Below are positions 55,262-64,000 of a stretch of DNA of 64,000 bases, piece after piece. Where the stretch lies: contig OY821786.1 in the NCBI GenBank assembly GCA_963682175.1, forward strand, positions 25,256,501 through 25,320,500. The letters run 5' to 3'. How positions within the stretch are numbered: position 1 is the stretch's first letter; every line of letters begins with the position of its first letter. A program made the position numbers and the translations under genes. The DNA is from Triglochin maritima. Lineage: Eukaryota > Streptophyta > Magnoliopsida > Alismatales > Juncaginaceae. Under the pieces are notes generated by a model. That model did no database searches. It was not told where the DNA came from and saw only the letters and a program-made list of their open reading frames with translations.

Positions 55262-55640
55262 AAAAGATAAGGCACAATCCTATGTCGACTCATAATGAAG
55301 CAGGTCCATGTTATTCTCTATTTGAATTGAATCCCCCACCAAGTGATTGTGAATTGAAACCCAAGTCCCTCAGACTGACTAGGAGTTTGACTTTGAAAAA
55401 TTGTACTTTGAATTTTTGGTTGTGGTGGTGGTTCGATATCAAAAGATGGATCCTCATGTTGACAAGAATGGACACCCTCCTCACGTTCACTTAATTGTTG
55501 TGTCATTTGACACACTTACATTTCCATAGTTTACAAGGAATTGAAGTTGGACTTCAATAAATTTTGAGTGGTTTCCATGAACATTTGGAGGGATTGTTTT
55601 AAGGAATCAAGTTTGGGCTTAACATTGAAGTTCAAAATTT
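55262..55640 (-). pseudogene. gag: R: gag linker fragment
   Basis: Minus-strand frames read QMTQQLSEREEGVHSCQHED, parallel to the conserved VSQLAHQLHECEKGQ of D, followed by a Pro/Gln-rich tract (PPPQPKIQSTIFQSQT). Stops interrupt it. The protease that should follow is deleted. Confidence 0.55.
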
Positions 55641-55649
55641 GATTGTCAC

Positions 55650-57199
55650 TGATTGACATCATTTCATGCATATCTTTGTGTCTTATATCCATTATCATTC
55701 ACCGAAACAATGCTATGTAACGAGTATAATGTTTATGTTTCAGGAATAAGTAGGGTTGCGAAGGAGAGACTCTAAAAGGACCTAAAAGCAGGAAAAAGGA
55801 CTGAGTGGAGAGACTCGAGGACTAAGATGCAAGATCGAAGGACCTGAATGTAACATCGAAGGACCAATGAGCAAACAAGAATACTCCACACCATCATGGG
55901 GAGTATTTTGGCAATTCTATTCGGGTCGGAGCTCCACCAAGCAAAGTAGATGCATCAAAGACAAACAAAGCCATCCAGGAAAGTCCAAAAGAAAGCCTAG
56001 ACCGATCCAAACCCTGTAGACCGCCAATTGGCGGTTCAGGTTGCTCCGGATCCGCTAAGATTTCGTTGGCTCACGTATTATAGTATACTTAGTCTATTCC
56101 TGGTATATGTTTAGTCCTATACCGGGGGATTGTCCCGGATTACCTTTTTCTATGGCTATAAATAGAACTCTCCCTTCTCTCTTGTATCCCATCACTCTCT
56201 TGGTGGCCATCCTCTCTACTACGAGTAAAAGGCTTGAACCAAAAACCGCTTGTGGATAGAGGCTTCTTGTAATTGAGTGAGTAATAATAGATGTTTTCCT
56301 TTGGTTTTGTTGTTTCTTTCTTAGTTTAATTTCCTTTTATATGTCCTGCATGCTTTTTTAGTTTTATGTCTTTTTAGCTTATTTAATATTTCTTTCTTGC
56401 TTAGTTTAATTTCCTTTCAGTAGAATGTCTCATTTTAATGTAGGTTGTAGTTTAAATATGAGGGAGTAGTTCCATCCCCATTTGGGGGTTGAGGAAATAT
56501 GTGATATGATTATGTGATGTATTAGGTGTGTGTTATCTTAATCCTTTGAACCTTACATGATTTCCATAACCATCTAATGGGATTTCACTCTTGTCTTTGA
56601 TATGCTAATGCTCTTGAATGAAGCTTAGCATATGCTTAGATTAGTGGACCTACTTTATGGGAATTATAAAGTGAGCATATGGATGGAATTGATGAAGGAA
56701 ACATGATTTGTAGTTGCATGTACTCTTGTTGCCTTTACCTTGGTTAATGTCTTGTATGGTTTAATGATTGTGTAAATCTTAATTCATGTGGAGGCATAGT
56801 GAGGGTTGGTCTTTATACATGAGTTCATTTCGCTTCATTCCAATTATTGTCTTTTATGTTTTAATGATATTGTGTTATCTTAATTAATGTGGACGCAAAG
56901 TTGGATTTAGTTTTATGATTTTCATGCACTACATGTTGTGATGAGCTTAATTGAACACACACACATACACATATATTTGTATTCACATTCTTTCTCTACC
57001 CCCTATGGGGTTTAGTTTTATTGTGTATTTTTCATTCCTTTCGCATTGTAGTGTAGTTTAGATCATGACTCGTTTCTCTCCTTTCTTTCCCACTCGCCTT
57101 CGAACAAGTTAAAGTTGACACAAATCCCTGTGGATCGACCCGTATTTGCCACTGCTTCAACGCGGCCGTGCACTTACACTTAATTAAAATTTTCAATCA
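55650..57199 (+). repeat. C 5' LTR (1550 bp)
   Basis: TGATTGACATCATTTCATGC to TTTTCAATCA. U3 GGAC units start near 55778 with spacings of 20, 21, 21 and 21 bp. One CCGCCAATTGGCGG palindrome lies near 56021. TATAAATAG is at 56157-56165. Confidence 0.92.
56157..56165 (+). promoter_or_regulatory. TATA box of C 5' LTR
   Basis: TATAAATAG in the context GGCTATAAATAGAACTC. The copy in the 3' LTR is at 63223-63231. Confidence 0.72.
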
Positions 57200-57205
57200 A
57201 GTTTT

Positions 57206-57223
57206 TGGTGCCGTTGCCGGGAA
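57206..57223 (+). other. C primer-binding site (tRNA-Asp, mutated)
   Basis: TGGTGCCGTTGCCGGGAA, differing from the D PBS at two of 18 positions (C to T, G to A), both transitions. Confidence 0.85.
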
Positions 57224-58243
57224 GGTGCTATGTCCAGACTTTAGTTTGGACGATTCGAGTGGTTTTAATTTTTTGTTTTTAGTTTTGTTTGTTTCAGGAG
57301 GCTTCAAGGACCAAGAGACCACCAATCAGCGGTTCTGGACCGCCAATTGGCGGCCTGGTGAGCTCGAAATTCTCTCCCATTTTTTCTGGTCGTTTCTACA
57401 TTCACTAGGTTGTCTGGGAGTTCAATTGTGCATGTTTTGACTTGTAGTTTGCTCCTAGATTAACAATCAAGTCCCATTAATCAACTTGGACCTTAAAACT
57501 CAAAGCAAAAGATTAGGCATTCTTACTTGTTTAGGTCATGCATCACATACTTGACTTAGGAATGTAGTTGTCTTTTATTTTAGATTACTTTCAGTTGATG
57601 AGTACTGGCGTGAGGTACGTATTTCCTACTCTCATTCATGCATATTGTATGACCATGCATTAGTTAGTACGAATTGCATCGGGACAAGAGTGAGTTGAGC
57701 GTTTGATTGGAGAGTTGATTGCTAGATTTAGGATCAAAATGCTACTAAGGAGGGGTTGTCCCATAAAAGATAAGGTGGGGGATTTCATCACCCTTTCCTT
57801 GGCCCCAAAAATCACTCTTAATAAAGCCTTACTTCTAAAAGAAGTAGACATTGACCCTAAGGATTTTGGACGCACTAGGAGAGTGATCTAATTGAGACCG
57901 TCATGGCCTGATCGGCGTTGCCTACCTTGTCGATAGTAGGAGGTACTGGATCCCCAGATCTGGTATCACTTACTGGGTATTGTGGTCTTTGTTGTAGGGA
58001 GGTGAGGCGTGTCGAGACTAGTGACCTCGAAGTTAGGCGTCGTCTAGCCTAAGGACCCATTGCCTTACATTGTTTGAGCTGTGCTTGCTAGATTACGCTT
58101 CTACCTTCACCCACTACCCACGCCAGCTCTAGGATTCTTCCCTCCTCATCTGAGTCATCTCCTCATCTATATTCTACGAGTAGTCTCCTCCTCTGTGTAC
58201 ACCTTCTTTTTTGTTTTATTTTTAGAGTCGAGTCGAGCATTTT
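57224..58243 (+). other. C 5' untranslated leader
   Basis: Paired palindromes at 57319 (degenerate) and 57340 (perfect CCGCCAATTGGCGG), 21 bp apart as in D. The 37-nt invariant block is at 57757-57793. GATCGGCGTTGCC and GGCGTCGTCTAGC follow near 57911 and 58037. No coding sequence. Confidence 0.82.
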
Positions 58244-59640
58244 ATGCGAGGTTGGACTCGTTCTGGTGAGAGCACTCGACTTGAGAGAGTGCATTTTTCT
58301 GAGATGGACGGTCTTGGTGATCGGCCATATCCGCCTCATGCTCCTTTGGAGCATGAGGCCGAGTCTTTTCATGGTGACGGGGGAGACCATGTTCCATACA
58401 CGGATTACATCGGTCCGCTCTCACCACCACGTAGACCTCCTTCTCCTCCTCCTCTGACTCGAGAGGAAGAGGGATTCGGTCAAGATCGAGTTATTGGTGC
58501 ACCACCACCTTTAGCTCGACAGGATAGGCCGATGACTTTGTGGGAGTGGACCCATCCTGTTCGGGCCGCGCAACCTTCTTGCATAGTTCTTCCCCCAGGT
58601 CGAGGGAACAACTATGAGCTGAAACCTCAGTATGTGAGCATGCTTCCTACCTTCACTGCAATAAGGAGGATCCGTATATTTTTATACGTGAATTCGAGGA
58701 AGTATGCTCCATGTTCAACCTTCCACAACTTGGTGAGGATTCAGTCCGGTTGAGGATGATTTCTTTTGCGTTGAAGGATAACACGAAGAAATGGATGTAC
58801 AGCCTCTCGGCGAGCTCTATTCGGTCTTGGGATGACTTTGTGACTGTCTTTCTGAAGAGATTCTTCCCTCAATGGAAGACTCAACAGATACGGCACCAGA
58901 TACACCAATTGTATCAGATTGAGACCAAATCGTTTAATGTTTTCTTTGAGAGGTTCCAGAACCTTCTCTTGCAGTGCCCTCATCATGGAATTGAGTTGTG
59001 GCAGTTATGCCAAATTGTATATGAGGGCCTCAACTACAACAACCGCACATTGTTGGAGTCAATGTGTCAAGGTGATTTCCAAATGAAACCAATCAATGAG
59101 GCGTGGGACACTTTTGAATTAATGGTTGAACGTACGTTTGAGTGGGACACCATGAGAGAGCCACCAGCCGCCAGGTTTTCTGGTCGAGCTGGATCATATC
59201 AAGATGAGTCAATTATCGCGTCTGAGGCGAAAATGGTTGTTCTCGTGCGTAGGATTGAGGGTTTAGAGTTGGACTGAGCTCCTCTAGCTCAGGTCGCTAC
59301 TCCTGAGTGTAGTAGGTGTGGACTTACTGGTCATGATGACTTGGAATGTGCTTACGCTCCAAGGGATACTGAGCATGCAAATGCGATGTATCAATAGAGG
59401 CCCCATAACGACCCGTACAATCACTCCTACAACCCAGGATGGCGTAACCATCCTAACTTCTCTTGGGGGCCTAGTGGAGGTAACGGTCAGAGCTTGCACG
59501 TTCAACCTCAACCTCCACCTTATCAACCTCCACGCCCATCGGTGACATACCAATCTCCACATCAAAGGTCTCAGAACCATAATTACTAACCTCCTCAGAC
59601 CTCATCGTCGGGTTATTCGAACCAAACTCCACTACCCCAA
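58244..59640 (+). pseudogene. gag: C gag pseudogene (frameshift and three stops)
   Basis: Start MRGW matches D gag. The frame is lost near 58659, where one base is missing in the ACTGCAATAAGG run, and gag resumes in another frame at 58711 (LRMISFALKDNTKKWMYS ... FFPQWKTQQIRHQIHQ). It then meets TGA at 59275 (CGA in D), the shared TAG at 59395-59397, and TAA near 59586 (CAA in D). The zinc knuckle CSRCGLTGHDDLEC lies between the first two stops. The linker YQPP-type tract continues to 59640. All three stops other than the shared TAG site can be explained by C to T changes. Confidence 0.87.
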
Positions 59641-61227
59641 TTGGTTGACTCGAAGGAACCCACTCTTGAACTAACCCTTCAAGCATTCATACAGAGCACG
59701 CAATCCATGTTTGCGGTCAGCAACAGTTCAGTCAAAGCATTGGAAATCCAAGTTAGCCAGTTGGCTCATCAGCTCCATGAATGCGAGAACGGCCAGTTAC
59801 CGAGTCAACCCAAGGTGAATCCTCGGGGTACCCATTCTCAAAGAAGGCCACCAGTGCCTCATGCTACCTCTGAACTGACCCATCATATTATTGTGATTCA
59901 TACTTTGAGGTCTGGTAAGGAGGTGGATAACTACATTGGGATGCCTTCCTTGCAATCACCATCTCTTGGTGTCACCAGACCTGCGGTGATACCTGCATCT
60001 CTGAGGGAGCCAGATCCTGAGGTTCCCTCCACAAATACTTCCAGGAAGGAGCCTGATCTTGAGGTTCCTTCTACATTTCCTTCGACAATGGGGCCGAACC
60101 CTGAGGTCCCATTGTCTCCTCTTCTATCGAAGGAATTAGATTATGAGGTCCCCACTCATGCTTCTTTGGACCAGAATTCTGAGGTTCCTTTGCAAAACCC
60201 TTATGCCTCGAAGGTGCCATTCCCTGAGCGCCTTAAAAAGAAAACTTCAGATCAACATGACAAGAGGCTTGAGTTATTTTGGCAAGTTAAGGTGAACATC
60301 CCTCTGTTGGAGGTGATTAAGCAAATGCCACCTTATGCCAAGGATCTCAAGGACTTATGCGCTAAGAAGAGAAAAACTGATGTTCCAAAGAAAGCTTTTC
60401 TTGCGGCTAATGTGAGTTCTTTGTTGGCACGACCCATGCAAGTCAAATACAAGGACCCTGGTTGTCTTACTATCTCTTGTGTGATTGGTGATGTGTCCAT
60501 ACATCGAGCTTTATTGGACCTTGGTTCATCTGTTATTCTTCTATCATATGCTGTCTACGTCCACCTAGGTCTTGGAGACCTCAAACAAACAAAAATCACT
60601 CTTCAATTGGCTGATAGGTCTATGAAGAAACTGAGGGGCGTCGTGGAAGATGTGTTGATCAAAGTGGGAGAGTTCATTTATCCAGTCGACTTCTTTGTTT
60701 TGGATATTGAACCTGTGCCAAACCCACTTGGACAAATTCCTATTATTCTGGGGTGACCATTTCTAGCGACTTCCAATGCCTTGATCAATTGTCGCAATGG
60801 TCTGATGCGCTTGACTTATGGTAGTCAATGCGCTGATTTCAACTTCTTCACCATCGGCAAAAAGCCAGGTGCCTTCAATGACCCTGTTGGGGTCAACCTT
60901 ATCCAGGGCATGGATAAGATTGAAGTTGAGTGCACCTTCAAGTATTTCAGAGAATTGTTTGATGGAGATCTTGAAGGTGGTGAAGATGTTTCACCTGGGC
61001 TGGCACAAGAAAGTGCCTTATCTTGTGATCATGTGGCCTTTGAGCCACATCCTTTTGATCCCGTGGGCTTCGAGCCACATCCTTTTACTCACGTGGCTTT
61101 TGAGCCACATCCTTTCGATAATATGGCTCTTGAGCCACAAGATACCATTTTTATGTTGCTGGCCCATGCAGGTGCATTTCTGGCTCGAGAGATGGCGGGT
61201 TCCCATTTGATGTCCCTTGACATATGA
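59641..61227 (+). pseudogene. pro: C protease pseudogene with acidic/proline linker and 30-bp repeat
   Basis: Same frame throughout: 371 codons to TGA 60754-60756, then 60757-61227. LEIQVSQLAHQLHECENGQ opens it. A linker with repeated DPEVPS / DLEVPS-like units (about 60015-60190) is longer than in D. DLCAKKRKTDVPKKAF leads to the protease motif LLDLGSSVILLSYAVY; D has VNLLPYSVY, so the flap side is altered. The TGA replaces the Arg codon in the conserved ILG-R-PFLATSNAL. After it, CRNGLMRLTYG and a tandem HVAFEPHPFD repeat (61031-61140) precede a short tail. No RT follows. Confidence 0.85.
61031..61140 (+). repeat. 30-bp in-frame tandem repeat in C (3.7 copies)
   Basis: Units at 61031-61060, 61061-61090, 61091-61120 and a partial at 61121-61140, each encoding (H/N)(V/M)(A/G)(F/L)EPHPFx. 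The ALEP/FEP core corresponds to the single VALEP motif at the protease/RT boundary in D. Confidence 0.9.
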
Positions 61228-62715
61228 ATATGGGAGCCCATTGTTGTACATAGTTAAAAAAAAAGAAAAAAAAAGAAAAAAAAACGAAGAAAAAAAAGAA
61301 AAAAACGAAGAAGAAGAAGAAGAAAAAGACTCATTCAGTGAGCATTGCTTGTTGTGGGCTCCAACCCTTGAGTATTTGGGCCCCATTTCTTTCACGTATT
61401 TATATCTCTTCTTTAGCATCTCATAGGTTTTGAGGGAATTCAGGTTTGTGTCCATCACTATAACCATGAACTTCCTGTTGCGCTTCATATTGGTGAGATC
61501 TTCCCTTTTTCATGCATAAATCTATGTAGTATCTTGCGCGCATTCATTAAGGACAATGCATGAAGTAGGTGTGGGGGGTGTTTTACATGTGTACATAGTC
61601 GAGTCTTTTCCTTTGATTTTATTTTCTTTTGTGTGCATTGTTAGGGTCATGTTAGTGTGCTGCATTTAATATCTATATATCTGCTTGCAATGATCCTTAG
61701 GTGACTTGTCTTCTTTTGCTTGCCTAGTACTTTAAAATTTTCACATTTCTTTCGAAATCTTCACATTTCTTTCAAAATCTTCATGTGTTTGCGAAAGAAA
61801 ATGTTATTTGGGTTTTGTGTGTGTTTAGTATGTGCAAAACCGTTGAGAGGCAAAGTAAAAAGAAAGCTCCTATAATTGTCTTAAACTTGATGCATTAGAA
61901 TATCTAGTACAGTGGCTTTAGGACTTATCTAGGCGTTAAGATGCATCCCGGTTTTCCCTCGGGGGGCGAGTAATCATAGGATTTCAATACTCAAATAATC
62001 AAAGAAATCCACCCTGAACCTAGTAAGTCAATAATTCGTGTCTGTTAATTTAAGGAAGTTTGTTGTAGTCAAGGACCCTTTAAATCTTGTTGTGAGACAT
62101 TAAGTGTATGGGTTTTGGTTCATGTGTAGATAAGAAATAAGTGAGTAGGTGTTCTCTCTTCTCGCACCGCTCCTATCACTCGGGAAAGTAGGTCTGATGG
62201 GACTTTGTGCCTGGTGCTTTCGAGTCATCTGACTTGGGATGCGCCGACCGAACTCCCGTTACACGGGTGGTAGGGATTGCCCTATGTGGAGATTTGGTGA
62301 AAGGTGTACGTGATAGTGTAAGTCCTCATAGGCAATGATGCACGAAACCTGACCCTGGAAGAATGAAACTGCAACTAATAAAAAGAAAAAAAGGTAACAA
62401 AAGAAACAAAAAGAAAAAAATGGTAATGCAAATAAGAACATTAATGGACTTTACACTTTGTATCACTTGAGGATGTTGAGGTTGTCCATGTCTTTCACTT
62501 AAGTCCTTATTTAACTTGCACGAATAGTTCATTTGGCTAGGTGTGTGGATTTTGTGGGTATATCCGCTGAAAACCCTCAGGAGACAACACTCCTCCTACT
62601 TGGTGACAAGGAGGTTTAACGGCTTGTTGCACGTGCTAAGTGCAACCATGATTTCTACAAAAGTGAGTTAGGTTTTCCTTGTTTTTCGTATGCTTTTCCC
62701 TTTCTTAGGGGTATT
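61228..62715 (+). other. C 3' UTR with eroded polypurine tract
   Basis: AAG-rich simple repeat (61255-61330), second PPT-like tract at 61564-61579, CGTTACACGGGTGGTAGGGATT near 62256. Compared with D, about 170 bp near 62549 and about 38 bp before the LTR are missing, so only TTAGGGGTATT remains of the PPT. Confidence 0.8.
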
Positions 62716-64000
62716 TGATTAACATCATTTCATGCATATCTTTGTGTCTTATATCCATTATCTTTCACCCAAACAATGCTATGTAAAGAGTTTAATGTTT
62801 AAGTTTCAGGAATAAGTAGGTTTGAGAAGGAGAGACTCTAAAATGACCTAAAAGCAGGAAAAAGGACTGAGTGGAGAAACTCGAGGACTAAGATACAAGA
62901 TCGAAGGACCTGAATGTAAGATCGAAGGACCAATGAGCAAACAAGAATACTCCACACCATCATGGGGAGTATTTTGGCAATTCAATTTGGGTCGGAGCTC
63001 CACCAAGCAAAGTAGATGCATCAAAGACAAACAAAGCCATCCAGGAAAGTCCAAAAGAAAGCCCAGACCGATCCAAACCCTGTAGACCGCCAATTGGCGG
63101 TTCGGGTTGCTCCGGATCCGCTAAGATTTCGTTGGCTCACGTATTAGAGTATACTTAGTCTATTTTTGGTATATGTTTAGTCCCATACTGGGGGATTGTC
63201 CCAGATTACCTTTTTCTATGGCTATAAATAGAACTCTCCCTCCTCTCTTGTATCCCAACACTCTCTTGGTGGCCATCCTCTCTACTACGAGTAAAAGGCT
63301 TGAACCAAAAACCGCTTGTGGAGAGAGGCTTCTTGTAATTGAGTGAGTAATAATAGATGTTTTCCTTTGGTTTTGTTGTTTCTTTCTTAGTTTAATTTCC
63401 TTTTATATGTCCTGCATGCTTCTTTAGTTTTATGTCTTTTTAGCTTATTTAATATTTCTTTCTTGCTTAGTTTAATTTCCTTTCAGTAGAATGTCTCATT
63501 TTAATGTAGGTTGTAGTTTAAATATGAGGGAGTAGTTCCATCCCCATTTGGGGGTTGAGGAAATATGTGATATGATTATGTGATGTATTAGGTGTGTGTT
63601 ATCTTAATCCTTTGAACCTTACATGATTTCCATAACCATCTAATGAGATTTCACTCTTGTCTTTGATATGATAATGCTCTTGAATGAAGCTTAGGATATG
63701 CTTATATTAGTGGACCTACTTTATGGGGAATGATAAAGTGAGGATATGGATGGAATTGATGAAGGAAACATGATTTGTAGTTGCATGTACTCATGTTGCC
63801 TTTACCTTGGTTAATGTCTTGTATGGTTTAATCATTGTGTAAATCTTAATTCATGTGGAGGCATAGTGAGGGTTGGTCTTTATACATGAGTTCATTTAGC
63901 TTCATTCCAATTATTGTCTTGTATGTTTTAATGATATTGTGTTATCTTAATTAATGTGGAGCCAAAGTTGGATTTAGTTTTTTGATTTTCATGCACTACA
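62716..64000 (+). repeat. C 3' LTR (first 1285 bp, continues beyond window)
   Basis: Begins TGATTAACATC; the 5' LTR has TGATTGACATC. TATAAATAG is at 63223-63231. Otherwise collinear with 55650-56940. Confidence 0.9.

Larger units (their letters stand above)
53641..55649 (-). mobile_element. Element R: inverted Athila-like relic (gag tail, RT fragment, 3' UTR)
   Basis: On the minus strand this reads from C's left edge: gag linker (55640-55320), a jump past protease to the ALEP motif and an RT start (55255-54860), then 3' UTR (about 54850-53641) with a G tract (C run at 54355-54362) and the ACACGGGTGCTAGGGAT block near 53680. The last 500 bp or so of 3' UTR, the PPT and its own LTR are missing; instead it abuts the LTR of B. 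Same subfamily as B, judging by the shared 3' UTR. Confidence 0.75.
55650..64000 (+). mobile_element. Element C: gag-protease-only Athila-like retrotransposon (runs off the window)
   Basis: 5' LTR 55650-57199, PBS, leader, gag, protease, 3' UTR, and 3' LTR from 62716 to the window end. The LTRs differ at about 40 positions in 1285 bp by eye (about 3%). Gag and protease are related to those of D but carry stops and a frameshift. RT, RNase H and integrase are absent. The left flank is relic R (GTCAC before the LTR); the right TSD lies beyond the window. Confidence 0.9.

Overview
The window is plant nuclear DNA, probably a flowering plant, from a gene-poor and repeat-dense region. I see no ordinary host gene, tRNA or rRNA. 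Almost every base belongs to LTR retrotransposons inserted into one another. Two lineages dominate. The first is Athila-like Ty3/gypsy: LTRs of about 1.4-1.55 kb beginning TGATTGAC and ending TCAATCA, a primer-binding site matching the 3' end of plant tRNA-Asp, a gag zinc knuckle, a DLG-type protease and an Athila-type RT/RNase H/integrase. The second is Sirevirus-like Ty1/copia: LTRs beginning TGTTGG, an initiator tRNA-Met PBS, UBN2-type gag, several polypurine tracts and palindrome-rich LTRs. The species cannot be named from sequence alone.

Layout: (1) bases 1-28913 are a degraded gag-protease Athila-like element 'A'. Three later elements sit inside it: a solo Sirevirus LTR 'S' (2039-3556, TSD CTATG), a 16.5-kb tandem array 'T' (4812-21315, TSD AGCAA), and a gag-only Sirevirus-like element 'K1' (23394-28654, TSD GATGC with one change). 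(2) 28914-29405 is an inverted half LTR, followed by a second gag-only copia element 'K2' (29406-33894). (3) 33895-39261 is older non-LTR DNA: a 22-bp minisatellite, two decayed DUF1985/plant-mobile-domain-like pseudogenes, and a diverged inverted repeat. (4) 39262-53640 is an Athila relic 'B' whose 3' LTR was split by the young, nearly complete Athila element 'D' (41608-52665, TSD GTCCC/ATCCC). (5) 53641-55649 is an inverted relic 'R'. (6) 55650-64000 is a gag-protease-only element 'C' that runs off the window.

Element D encodes what a Ty3/gypsy element needs (gag, protease, RT, RNase H, integrase), but as one frame broken by a TAG, a TGA and a 1-nt frameshift. A and C keep gag and protease without RT or integrase. 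K1 and K2 keep only gag. The pattern is families of non-autonomous elements dependent on enzymes supplied in trans. LTR divergence read by eye puts D youngest (about 0.6%), then K1 (about 2%), then C (about 3%).

The most unusual object is T: about 5.7 head-to-tail, nearly identical 2866-bp units, all inside one target-site duplication. Each unit is an LTR plus the 3' UTR of an Athila-like element, and at each boundary a small block holding the LTR tail and the tRNA-Asp PBS is inverted. A second theme is helical phasing. Athila LTRs carry five GGAC units at 21-bp spacing and paired CCGCCAATTGGCGG palindromes 21 bp apart; the Sirevirus-like LTRs carry CGGTCGACCG palindromes paired mostly 21-22 bp apart.
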